A stretch of DNA of 6,943 nt from Gemmatimonadota bacterium (GTDB lineage Bacteria; Gemmatimonadota; Gemmatimonadetes; Gemmatimonadales; Gemmatimonadaceae): contig JAQBQC010000512.1 of the NCBI GenBank assembly GCA_028287205.1, forward strand, positions 1 through 6,943, read 5' to 3'. The position numbers were made by a program, and so were the translations under genes. Under the pieces are notes generated by a model. That model was given only the letters and a program-made list of their open reading frames with translations. It had not been told where the DNA came from and did not search any database. Positions 1 through 5,937 of the stretch are shown piece after piece (positions within the stretch are counted from its first letter, which is position 1; every line of letters begins with the position of its first letter).

Positions 1-503
1 GGGATCATCGCGTCGATCGACTTGATGCCCGTCTGGAGCGGCTCCTTCACGGGCTGGCGGACGATGATGCCCGGCGCCTCGCTCTCGACCTTGCGGGTCG
101 CGGTCGCGTTGATGTCGCCCAGGCCATCGATCGGACGGCCGAGCGCGTCGACGACGCGGCCCACGAGCGCCGGGCCGACGGGCACCTCGAGCACGCGTCC
201 GGTGCGGCGCACCTCGTCGCTCTCCTTGAGCTGGAGGTAGTCGCCGAGGATGACGGCGCCGATGTTGTCTTCCTCGAGGTTGAGCGCGAGGGCGGTGATC
301 TTGTTGCCGGTTTCCGCCGCGGTGCACTCGAGCATCTCACCGGCCATCGCCTTGTTCAGTCCATAGATGCGGGCGATTCCATCCTTGACCTCGAGGAGAG
401 TGCCGACATCTTCGACGTCGAGCTCGTGGAGGTCCGCCGCTTCGATTTCGCGGAGGAGGATGTCCTTGATTTCGGCGGGTCTGAGCGAGGTTTCGGAGGC
501 CAT
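1..503 (-). CDS. atpA: ATP synthase F1 subunit alpha, N-terminal part (cut by window edge)
   Basis: The first 167 codons of the F1 alpha subunit, the non-catalytic nucleotide-binding subunit of the alpha3beta3 head that makes ATP from the proton or sodium gradient. The translation opens [20 protein letters not shown] and carries the family hallmarks of the N-terminal beta-barrel: DGIARIYGL near residue 42 and MAGEML near residue 54. The LGRPIDG stretch near residue 118 and the [18 protein letters not shown] approach to the nucleotide-binding domain follow. The edge falls just before the expected Walker A motif, so the P-loop is not visible. The ATG at 503 is the only possible start, because an in-frame stop lies five codons upstream; no strong ribosome binding site is seen. 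The usual upstream partners atpF and atpH are absent: the neighbour upstream is a regulator gene, and a promoter/palindrome region lies between them. Identity is secure. Confidence 0.95.
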   Translation of the reverse strand, partial: MASETSLRPAEIKDILLREIEAADLHELDVEDVGTLLEVKDGIARIYGLNKAMAGEMLECTAAETGNKITALALNLEEDNIGAVILGDYLQLKESDEVRRTGRVLEVPVGPALVGRVVDALGRPIDGLGDINATATRKVESEAPGIIVRQPVKEPLQTGIKSIDAMI

Positions 504-542
504 GTCGGCAGCGGGCTAAGAGGTCGCGAAAAAAATCCGGTG

Positions 543-568
543 CAGCTTGTGAAAATTATCACAAGCTG
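543..568. promoter_or_regulatory. Perfect inverted repeat with Crp/Fnr-type half-sites upstream of atpA
   Basis: The arms CAGCTTGTGA (543-552) and TCACAAGCTG (559-568) are perfect reverse complements separated by 6 nt. The core TGTGA-N6-TCACA equals the textbook Crp-family operator half-sites and spacing. The centre is about 52 bp upstream of the atpA start and covers the candidate -10, which would suggest repression by steric block. An alternative is a transcript hairpin ending the regulator mRNA: a run of seven T follows on the minus strand after 7 nt, which is looser than a classical terminator. The symmetry is seen directly; the role is inferred. Confidence 0.5.
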
Positions 569-581
569 GCTGATCGGGCAA
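553..581 (-). promoter_or_regulatory. Candidate promoter of atpA
   Basis: Reading leftward, TTGCCC (581-576) is followed after 17 nt by TAATTT (558-553), continuing TAATTTTC. The -10 is poor by E. coli rules but resembles the FCB-group TAnnTTTG element and the -10 regions of the tRNA promoters in this window. An overlapping alternative is the extended -10 TGTGATAAT, with a 15-nt spacer. Predicted transcription would start near 546, giving an atpA leader of about 40 nt. The -10 lies inside a perfect inverted repeat. Recognised by eye only. Confidence 0.42.
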
Positions 582-607
582 TAGTCGAACTGCCCATATA
601 TACCATG

Positions 608-620
608 CGGGGGCTCCCCG
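608..620 (-). terminator. Small GC hairpin directly after the regulator stop codon
   Basis: CGGGG (620-616) pairs with CCCCG (612-608) around a 3-nt loop, starting at the base next to the regulator's TAG. No T-run follows, so it is a weak terminator at best; it could be an mRNA 3' stabiliser or chance. Confidence 0.2.
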
Positions 621-1442
621 CTACCCGCGCACGAAGCGCTCGAGCAGGTCGCTCGACCGCAGCGCGGTCAGCGCGCTCGCCTGTGCGCGCACCAGGCGGT
701 TTACGGTCGCCGAAAGCTTCGCAGCCGAGGCGAAGCCCGTGAGGCGGGCGACCGCGGAGAGGTCGTAGCCCGGGTTCTTCGCCAGCTCACCGGCTGCCAG
801 CAGGCGCACGAGGTCCATGGCGCGCTTGAGCGTGGGCGCCGAGCCGGTGGAGAAGCTGCGGCTCAGATGCTCGCGGGTGATCCCCATGGTGTTCGCGATC
901 TGCAGCGAGCCGACGGGCCGTCCCGCATGCGCGACGATCGCCCGCCACGCCGCGAGCTGCAGCGGCGAGGTCAGTGCAAGCGGCTCGGGCGGCGCGTGGA
1001 AGGCGGCGGCGAAGTGCGTCGAGAATCCGTGCGCGAGCATGGCGGGGCCGAGCACACCGTCGTCGGTGCCGTCGGCGAGAACGTCGGCGAAGTCGAGCTC
1101 CGCGCATCTCGCGATCGCCGGCGCGTCCACGGGACGAAACGGCGTGAGCGCGATGAAGGGAACGCTCGGATATTCGCGCGCGAGCTCGGCCGGCCCGTGC
1201 CCATCGTCGTCCGCGGTGACCTCGACGAGCGCAGTGTTCACGAAGTGCATGCGGAACGCATTCGCGAAGTCGCGCTCGCTGCGCGCGAGTACGCCGCGGC
1301 GATGCACGCGAACGAGCGCAGCGCGGATGCGCGTGCGCGTGTGCTCGCGCGGCGCGTAGGCGACGATTACGGGGAGTGGCGCCGAAGAGCGGCCGTTGGA
1401 GGAGACGTCGCGACTGCGTGTGGTCGTCGCGCGCGCCGGCAT
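621..1442 (-). CDS. AraC-type HTH regulator with N-terminal pseudo-receiver domain
   Basis: A 273-residue protein. Residues about 178-250 look like the paired helix-turn-helix domain of AraC/XylS proteins: a first HTH in VGSLQIANTMGITREHLSRS and a second in DLSAVARLTGFASAAKLS. Residues about 23-125 have the alternating beta/alpha rhythm of a response-regulator receiver (PLPVIVAYAP, ALVEVTADDD, VPFIALTPF, ADVLADG). No clear phospho-acceptor aspartate pocket can be assigned, so I call it a pseudo-receiver. The start is the ATG at 1442, whose A is shared with the Nudix TGA stop (TGATG). That arrangement indicates translational coupling and explains the lack of a ribosome binding site; the frame is open further upstream, but there it lies over the Nudix gene. 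It is probably the last gene of the mlaF-nudix-regulator transcript. Its targets are unknown. The DNA-binding call is good; the receiver call is weaker. Confidence 0.8.
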   Translation of the reverse strand: MPARATTTRSRDVSSNGRSSAPLPVIVAYAPREHTRTRIRAALVRVHRRGVLARSERDFANAFRMHFVNTALVEVTADDDGHGPAELAREYPSVPFIALTPFRPVDAPAIARCAELDFADVLADGTDDGVLGPAMLAHGFSTHFAAAFHAPPEPLALTSPLQLAAWRAIVAHAGRPVGSLQIANTMGITREHLSRSFSTGSAPTLKRAMDLVRLLAAGELAKNPGYDLSAVARLTGFASAAKLSATVNRLVRAQASALTALRSSDLLERFVRG

Positions 1443-1888
1443 CAATGTGCGGCTGGCGCGCCGCCGACCATCTCCGCGGCGCGCTGCAGCACCTCGCGTG
1501 CGTTCGCGTACGAGATGAGTGCGAGCGCCTCGTCGATCGGCACCCACTTGCACGCCGTGATCCCCTCTTCGCGCTGCGGGCTCGTGAGATCGTTCTCCGA
1601 TTCCATCAGAAAGAAATGACAGATCTTGTGGATCAGCTTCCCGCGAAAGCGAAAGTGCCAATCGATGGTGGCGAGCTCCCCGCGCACCGCGAGATCGGTG
1701 AGCCCCGTTTCCTCGGAGACCTCGCGCAGCGCCGCAGCTTCGGGGATCTCGCGCTTCTCGAGGTGCCCCTTTGGAAATCCCCAGTTCCGGTAGCTGTCGC
1801 GGATGAGCAGAAAGAGTGGACGGCCGTCCTCGACGCGATAGACGACGCCACCGGCGGAGACTTCGCGGCTGGCCCGCGAGCGCGTCAC
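1442..1888 (-). CDS. Nudix hydrolase (MutT/Ap4A-hydrolase-like)
   Basis: A 148-residue single-domain Nudix protein. The Nudix box is complete: G41-x5-E47-x7-REVSEETGL (55-63), including the metal-binding glutamates E56, E59 and E60. Family members cleave nucleoside diphosphates linked to another moiety (X) using Mg2+ or Mn2+. The lead-in NWGFPKGHLE and the C-terminal YANAREVLQRA resemble bis(5'-nucleosyl)-tetraphosphatase-like members, so a dinucleoside polyphosphate or damaged-nucleotide substrate is plausible, but specificity cannot be read from sequence. The start is the GTG at 1888, followed by TRSRASREVSAGGVVYR. A GGATAG sequence just upstream may serve as ribosome binding site and contains the stop codon of the ABC gene. 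The gene lies 4 bp after mlaF and overlaps the next gene by one base, so all three are probably co-transcribed. Confidence 0.93.
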   Translation of the reverse strand: MTRSRASREVSAGGVVYRVEDGRPLFLLIRDSYRNWGFPKGHLEKREIPEAAALREVSEETGLTDLAVRGELATIDWHFRFRGKLIHKICHFFLMESENDLTSPQREEGITACKWVPIDEALALISYANAREVLQRAAEMVGGAPAAH

Positions 1889-1892
1889 GCTT

Positions 1893-2663
1893 CTATCCGC
1901 GGGCAGTCGCGGGGACGCCGGACATCTCGACCTCGGTCAGCGTCGCGCGCCCTTCAATGAACTGTCGAACGACGGGGTCCTTCGTGTTCCTGATCTCGTC
2001 GACGGTGCCGACCTGCCGCACGCGGCCGTCGTAAAGCATCGCGATGCGCGAGCCTACGGTGTACGCGCTCCGCATGTCGTGCGTGATGACGACGCTCGTG
2101 ACGCCCAGCTGCTTTCGCATGCGAAGCATGAGCTCGTCGATCACCGCGCTGGTCACCGGGTCGAGACCGGTGGTCGGCTCATCATAGAGGATGTACTTGG
2201 GGCGAAGCGCGATCGCGCGCGCAATTCCCACGCGCTTGCGCATGCCGCCGGAGAGCTCGGCGGGAAAGCGCGTCTCGGTGTTGGGCAGATCGACGAGGCG
2301 AAGCGCCTCGCTGACGCGCTCGCGGATGTCCTCGGGGCTCATGTCCAGCTTTCGGAGCCCCATGGCGACGTTGTCGCCGATGCTCATGGAGTCGAAGAGC
2401 GCCGCGAACTGAAAGACGTAGCCGATCCTCGCGCGGAGCGCGTACAGCTCTCGACGTGGCAGCTTCGGAACTTCCTTGTCATCCACGAACACGGTGCCCG
2501 AATCGGGCATCAGCAGACCGACGATGTGCTTGATGGCCACCGACTTGCCCGTTCCGGAGTAGCCGATGATGACCATGGTCTCGCCTTCCACGACGTCCAG
2601 CGTGAATCCCTGGAGCACCTTCTTGTCGCCGAAGGATTTGTGGACGTCTATGAGCTTGATCAT
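1893..2663 (-). CDS. mlaF: ABC transporter ATP-binding protein, MlaF type (phospholipid transport)
   Basis: A 256-residue ATPase with every ABC signature: Walker A GYSGTGKS (34-41), Q-loop glutamine 85 in YVFQFAALF, signature LSGGM (137-141), Walker B ILYDE (158-162), D-loop TGLD and H-loop His195. The FQFAALFDSMSIGDNVA stretch and the C-terminal PVVRQFIEG are typical of MlaF/Ttg2A. These energise an MlaE permease with an MCE (MlaD) lipid carrier, moving phospholipids between inner and outer membranes. No mlaE or mlaD gene is in the window; the gene is first in its operon and is followed by Nudix and regulator genes. I chose the ATG at 2663 (MIKLIDVHKSFG) because conserved sequence begins there. 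An ATG at 2687 adds eight residues (MSIAAHFR) and is possible; neither has a good ribosome binding site. The frame stays open to 2945, but that stretch is not family-like. Confidence 0.9.
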   Translation of the reverse strand: MIKLIDVHKSFGDKKVLQGFTLDVVEGETMVIIGYSGTGKSVAIKHIVGLLMPDSGTVFVDDKEVPKLPRRELYALRARIGYVFQFAALFDSMSIGDNVAMGLRKLDMSPEDIRERVSEALRLVDLPNTETRFPAELSGGMRKRVGIARAIALRPKYILYDEPTTGLDPVTSAVIDELMLRMRKQLGVTSVVITHDMRSAYTVGSRIAMLYDGRVRQVGTVDEIRNTKDPVVRQFIEGRATLTEVEMSGVPATARG

Positions 2664-2853
2664 GCGGAAATGTGCCGCAATCGACATTGGCGGGCAACGA
2701 CCGGCGTCGGCGCGAACGATTGGCCGCTGAACGGGTACGGTAGGAGCGGGGTGCAGGCGCCGCACCCCTCGACAACGATCGTGACATCCGATTCGTTTTA
2801 ACTTCACCTCGCGACGACGCTCGACACGCTCGTCGCGAGACTCTCCCATTCCA
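2664..2853. promoter_or_regulatory. Divergent intergenic region between mlaF and the plug-domain gene
   Basis: This 190-bp spacer must hold the start signals of both divergent transcripts. On the plus strand TAACTT (2799-2804, preceded by TTT) is a candidate -10, but no good -35 lies 17 nt before it; GTGACA (2781-2786) is too close. No convincing mlaF promoter was found on the minus strand. Two hairpin-forming repeats lie here: GGGGTGC/GCACCCC (2748-2768) and a perfect 10-bp inverted repeat at 2808-2839, listed separately. Confidence 0.4.
2808..2839. repeat. Perfect 10-bp inverted repeat in the leader of the plug-domain gene
   Basis: CTCGCGACGA (2808-2817) and TCGTCGCGAG (2830-2839) are exact reverse complements around a 12-nt loop. 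The heptamer ACGCTCG occurs twice within it (2817-2823 and 2826-2832, 9-nt period). It ends 14 bp before the start codon, just downstream of the candidate -10. It could be an operator or an mRNA hairpin at the translation start. Confidence 0.55.
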
Positions 2854-4395
2854 GTGCGCATGCGCCGACTCGCTTCCCTCGCGTTCTCTCTCGCCACAGC
2901 CGCGACCCTCTTCACGCCGGTGGGCGCGCAGGTCATCCATCGCATCGGGAAGCCGGTGGCCGATACGACGCCGCCGGCCCGCCCGACGCAGACGCCGAGG
3001 CGTCCCGTGGCGGCCGAGGGACATGCGACGCTCTCCGGCGTGGTCTACGACAGTCTCCACGATGTCCCCGTGCGCGGCGCGACGGTGATCGTCGCGGGCT
3101 CGACGCATCAGGCGGTCACCGATTCGAACGGCGTGTATCGCTTCGATGTGGACAGCCTTCCGGAAGGAGTGGCGACGGTGGGGTTTTTCATGCCGGGGAT
3201 GGACTCGCTCGGAATCACGCCGCCCGCGCGGCAGGTCGGCATCCATCATGGTGAGTCGGCGCTGCTCGACCTGGCCGTGCCGTCGATGCGCACGGTGCTG
3301 CGCGTGATCTGTCGCGACAGCGCGAGCGAAGGACGGGGGTTGATGACTGGCGTGGTGCGCGATGCGGACACGGATGCGCCGCTGGTCGGTGCGCTCGTGG
3401 TGGTGATGTGGACGGAGATGAACATCGGAACGAGCTCGCTGTCGAAGCTGCCGAAGGCGGCGCACACGACCGTGGGTGAGCGCGGCAACTATCGGCTCTG
3501 CGGACTTCCGAACGGGGTGGCCCTGCGAGCACAGGCGCGCCTCGGCACCAAGGCAAGCGGCTGGATCGACGTGACGATGCCACCGGGCGGCGTGCTGCAG
3601 CGCGACTTCCTGGTGGGGCAACGCCTCGTGGCCGCGGCGCCCGCGCCTGCGGTCGCACCGGGCGCGCCGCCGAGCGCGGAGCCGGCGCACAAGCCGCTCG
3701 GCACTGCGCAGCTCAACGGCACGGTCGTGGGCGCGGACGGAAAGCCGCTCGAGGGGGCGCAGGTGTATCTCGTGGGCACCGCGGTTGGTGCGCGCGCCGA
3801 TTCGCGCGGAGTCTTTCGTCTGACGGGACTTCCCGCTGGTACGCAGACAGTGGAGGTGCGGCTCCTCTCGTACTCCCCGAAGCGTTACACGGTGGATCTG
3901 TCGCCCGCGCGAGAGAGCCGGCTGTCTGCTGTCATGGATGCGAAGGCGCAGGTGCTCGGCGAGGTCACGGTTCAGGGCAAGGCGACGAGCAGCATTCCCG
4001 GATTCGATGATCGCGCAAAGCGGGGGATGGGCACGTTCCTCAACCGTGCGGAAATCGAGAATCGGCAGTCGGTGCTGACCACGGATCTGTTCCGCACTAT
4101 TCCCGGACTCACGGTCGGCTTCGACGGCACCAACTACGTCGTGCAGTCATCGCGATCACTCGGCAGCGGATGCCAGGTGCAGTGGTATCTGGATGGGTCG
4201 CCGTACGACAACTCGCAGAACGACCTCGATCAGATGCTCCGGCCGGATGACATCGAGGCGGTCGAGGTCTACAAGAGTGCGAGCGAGGTGCCGGTGCAGT
4301 TCCAGGGGCGCGACGCCTCGTGCGGCACGATCCTCGTGTGGACGAAGCGTACGGCGGGGCGAGCGAAGAAGAACGCGGCCAAGGCGAATCCGTAG
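2854..4395 (+). CDS. Secreted carboxypeptidase-regulatory-like protein with TonB-receptor plug domain, no barrel
   Basis: A 513-residue exported protein of no named family. Residues 1-26 form a signal peptide: RMRR, a hydrophobic stretch, then a VGA site before Gln26. Three beta-sandwich modules of the carboxypeptidase-regulatory-like type follow at about 59-142, 163-254 and 286-363. Each opens G-V-V/T-V and has the conserved turn (TDSNGVYRFDV, GERGNYRLCGL, ADSRGVFRLTGL). An Ala/Pro linker (258-279) precedes the third. Residues about 399-498 resemble a TonB-dependent receptor plug (DLFRTIPGLTV, VQWYLDGSPYD, LRPDDIEAVEVYKSASEVPVQF, CGTILVWTK). A full receptor would continue into a 22-strand outer-membrane barrel; this protein ends about 15 residues later at a clean TAG with a lysine-rich tail, so it cannot be a channel. 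Cys440 and Cys490 could form a disulfide. The start is GTG 2854 or ATG 2860 (two residues shorter); neither has a strong ribosome binding site. Function is unknown, perhaps an envelope adaptor or binding protein. Confidence 0.88.
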   Translation: MRMRRLASLAFSLATAATLFTPVGAQVIHRIGKPVADTTPPARPTQTPRRPVAAEGHATLSGVVYDSLHDVPVRGATVIVAGSTHQAVTDSNGVYRFDVDSLPEGVATVGFFMPGMDSLGITPPARQVGIHHGESALLDLAVPSMRTVLRVICRDSASEGRGLMTGVVRDADTDAPLVGALVVVMWTEMNIGTSSLSKLPKAAHTTVGERGNYRLCGLPNGVALRAQARLGTKASGWIDVTMPPGGVLQRDFLVGQRLVAAAPAPAVAPGAPPSAEPAHKPLGTAQLNGTVVGADGKPLEGAQVYLVGTAVGARADSRGVFRLTGLPAGTQTVEVRLLSYSPKRYTVDLSPARESRLSAVMDAKAQVLGEVTVQGKATSSIPGFDDRAKRGMGTFLNRAEIENRQSVLTTDLFRTIPGLTVGFDGTNYVVQSSRSLGSGCQVQWYLDGSPYDNSQNDLDQMLRPDDIEAVEVYKSASEVPVQFQGRDASCGTILVWTKRTAGRAKKNAAKANP

Positions 4396-4414
4396 CAGTG
4401 CGCGAGCAAATAAA

Positions 4415-4456
4415 CGGCCCCGCTACCGATGCTCGGTGGCGGGGCCGATTGTTTTT
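4415..4456. terminator. Strong bidirectional intrinsic terminator
   Basis: A 14-bp stem with one G-T pair (CGGCCCCGCTACCG, 4415-4428, with 4434-4447) closes a 5-nt loop. TTGTTTTT follows on the plus strand (4449-4456). On the minus strand the hairpin is followed by TTTATTTG (4414-4407). It lies between two convergent genes, 20 bp after one stop and 25 bp from the other, as expected for a shared two-way terminator. Confidence 0.92.
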
Positions 4457-4471
4457 CGCTGGGCGCAGCGA

Positions 4472-5359
4472 TCAGGCGGCGAAGCTGCTGAGCGCCAGTC
4501 CCACCTCGCCTTCACGAAGGCGCTTGAGTGCGCGATCGCGCAGCTGGCGCACGCGCTCGCGGGTGACGCCGAGCATGGCGCCGATCTCCTCGAGGGTATG
4601 CTCGCGTCCGCCGTCGAGGCCGAAGTAGAGGCGGAGCACTTTCGCATCGCGGGCGGGAAGAGTGGCGAGCGCGCGCTCGATCTCCTCCGTCACGAAGCGC
4701 TGCATGTACTCCTCTTCCGGATTCGTCATCTCGTCGGCCACGAAGCGCTCGATGAGCGAGCGATCGCTGTCCGGATCCATCGGCGCATCGAGGCGAACGT
4801 CTCCGCTGTTCAAAGCGGAGAGCGCCTGCACGACATCGACCGAGAGACCGGTGAGCTGCGCGAGCTCTTCGGGCATTGGCTCGCGGCGGAGCTTCTGCCG
4901 CAGAATCTCCGCGCCCTTGATGATGCGCGAGAGATCCGAGGTGCGATTGAGCGGCACGCGAACCGTGCGCCCCTGCTTGGCGAGCGAGGACAGGATCGCC
5001 TGGCGAATCCACCAGACGGCGTACGAGATGAACTTGACGCCCTGATCGGGGTCGAACTTTCGTGCGGCGGTGAGAAGCCCCACGTTGCCCTCGCCGATCA
5101 GATCGATGAGGGCCATGCCGCGGTTCTGATATTTCTTTGCGACGGAGATGACGAAGCGGAGATTGCGCTGGACGAGCTCCTGCAGCGCATCCTGGTCGCC
5201 GGCGCGAATCTGTCGTGCGAGATCGAACTCCTGTGTCCCCTTGAGCAGGGGGAAGGTGCTGACCTCATAGAGGTACTGATCGAGGATGTCGCGCTCCGGC
5301 TCGGACGGCGCGATCCCGGCTGGGGCTGCGCGGCGGCGGGTGCGCTTCACTTCGGTCAT
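4472..5359 (-). CDS. RNA polymerase sigma factor, RpoD/SigA family, short form without region 1.1
   Basis: A 295-residue sigma-70 family protein that directs RNA polymerase to promoters. Region 1.2 lies at about 23-57 (DILDQYLYEVSTFPLL). Region 2 lies at about 62-133: NLRFVISVAKKYQNRG, then LIGEGNVGL, then KFISYAVWWIRQAIL. Region 3 is at about 137-215. Region 4 ends in a complete HTH at 255-283 (TLEEIGAMLGVTRERVRQLR), which contacts the -35 element. It lacks the long region 1.1 of E. coli RpoD. The FISYAVWWIRQ wording resembles the roughly 290-residue primary sigma of Bacteroidota. By eye, the position matching E. coli Thr440, used to read the -10 element, is Leu123. The start is the ATG at 5359 (MTEVKRTRRRA); the frame is open to 5452, but that part is not sigma-like. 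Whether it is the primary sigma or an extra copy cannot be told here, so no symbol is given. Confidence 0.95.
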   Translation of the reverse strand: MTEVKRTRRRAAPAGIAPSEPERDILDQYLYEVSTFPLLKGTQEFDLARQIRAGDQDALQELVQRNLRFVISVAKKYQNRGMALIDLIGEGNVGLLTAARKFDPDQGVKFISYAVWWIRQAILSSLAKQGRTVRVPLNRTSDLSRIIKGAEILRQKLRREPMPEELAQLTGLSVDVVQALSALNSGDVRLDAPMDPDSDRSLIERFVADEMTNPEEEYMQRFVTEEIERALATLPARDAKVLRLYFGLDGGREHTLEEIGAMLGVTRERVRQLRDRALKRLREGEVGLALSSFAA

Positions 5360-5415
5360 GGATGTGGGTCCCGATAGAGTGTCGATGATGCGAGCGTGCT
5401 GCCGAATGTCGGCGG

Positions 5416-5446
5416 CAAAAATACAATCGGACACACGTCGCGCCAG
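5416..5446 (-). promoter_or_regulatory. Candidate promoter of the sigma gene
   Basis: Leftward, TATTTTTG (5423-5416) matches the FCB-group -7 consensus TAnnTTTG exactly. Seventeen nt upstream of it is CTGGCG (5446-5441), a weak -35. Predicted initiation near 5411 leaves a leader of about 50 nt. The site is back-to-back with the tRNA promoter. Confidence 0.35.
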
Positions 5447-5453
5447 CCCCACT

Positions 5454-5489
5454 TTTGCTTGACTGCCCGATCGCGTCCGACTAAGATTG
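5454..5489 (+). promoter_or_regulatory. Promoter of the tRNA Ala-Gly-Val operon
   Basis: TTGACT (5459-5464) and TAAGAT (5482-5487) are separated by exactly 17 nt. The -35 is preceded by TTTGC, giving TTTGCTTGAC (5454-5463), identical to the sequence at the tRNA-Arg promoter. The first tRNA begins about 32 nt after the predicted transcription start. Confidence 0.75.
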
Positions 5490-5525
5490 TGGGCTCGCGG
5501 CGAAGCGATTTGCCAAGAGATTTCA

Positions 5526-5598
<73 letters not shown>

Positions 5599-5630
5599 CC
5601 TGAACGGTTGTTTGATCGAGCAGGCGTCAC

Positions 5631-5703
5631 GCGGGAATAGCTCAGTTGGTAGAGCACAACCTTGCCAAGGTTGGGGTCGCGGGTTCGAGTCCCGTTTCCC
5701 GCT
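5631..5703 (+). tRNA. tRNA-Gly (anticodon GCC)
   Basis: A 73-nt cloverleaf. The acceptor GCGGGAA pairs with TTCCCGC and the D-stem is GCTC/GAGC. The anticodon stem CAACC/GGTTG encloses TTGCCAA (anticodon GCC). The T-arm is GCGGG-TTCGAGT-CCCGT with a G-T at its base, and U73 is usual for bacterial tRNA-Gly. CCA is not encoded. It lies 32 nt after tRNA-Ala. Confidence 0.97.
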
Positions 5704-5778
5704 CTGTAGCAAACCCTGTTGCAAAACCGAATGCCGTGCGGCGTGGATGTTCGCGCTTCGATGGTTGGCGTTTGGTGC

Positions 5779-5852
5779 GGGCGGTTAGCTCAGTTGGTTA
5801 GAGCGCCACGTTGACATCGTGGAGGTCACAAGTTCGAGTCTTGTACCGCCCA
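5779..5852 (+). tRNA. tRNA-Val (anticodon GAC)
   Basis: A 74-nt cloverleaf. The acceptor GGGCGGT pairs with ACCGCCC and the D-stem is GCTC/GAGC with a 9-nt loop. The anticodon stem CCACG/CGTGG encloses TTGACAT (anticodon GAC). The T-arm is ACAAG-TTCGAGT-CTTGT, with A73. CCA is not encoded (TTC follows). It is the last tRNA of the operon, after a 75-nt spacer. Confidence 0.97.
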
Positions 5853-5856
5853 TTCT

Positions 5857-5889
5857 GGAGCCTCGAGAGATGTTGCGACTCGGGGCTCC
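5857..5889 (+). terminator. Hairpin ending the tRNA operon
   Basis: GGAGCCTCGAG (5857-5867) pairs with CTCGGGGCTCC (5879-5889) over 11 bp with one G-T; the loop is 11 nt. It begins 4 nt after tRNA-Val. Only GTGTTGC follows, so it lacks a proper T-run. It may be a weak terminator or a 3' processing barrier, and read-through into the next gene is possible. Confidence 0.5.
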
Positions 5890-5937
5890 GTGTTGCATCT
5901 GCTACTCGTGTTGTCTCGAGAAGCGAGGTTGACGGGG

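Noticed and set aside
867..1619. Plus-strand open frame (250 codons) opposite the regulator and Nudix genes
   Set aside because: Arg-rich shadow of real minus-strand genes without recognisable domains.
1443..1661. Extended start for the AraC-type regulator
   Set aside because: The extra residues lie over the Nudix gene and do not look like protein. The TGATG junction gives a natural start at 1442.
2748..2768. Hairpin GGGGTGC/GCACCCC as a terminator
   Set aside because: It lies between divergent genes, where nothing ends, and has no T-run on either side.
2079..2801. Long plus-strand open frame (240 codons) opposite mlaF
   Set aside because: It is the complement of a clear ABC ATPase with all motifs, and its translation is low-complexity and has no family features. 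Open antisense frames are expected in GC-rich DNA.
2664..2945. Extended start for mlaF
   Set aside because: The upstream residues are unlike MlaF, and the extension would overlap the start of the divergent gene.
2479..3690. Long minus-strand open frame (403 codons) opposite the plug gene and mlaF start
   Set aside because: Arg/His-rich shadow translation that crosses two real genes in other frames.
4193..5377. Long plus-strand open frame (394 codons) across the plug-gene end and the sigma gene
   Set aside because: It runs through a strong terminator and opposite a well-conserved sigma factor; a shadow frame.
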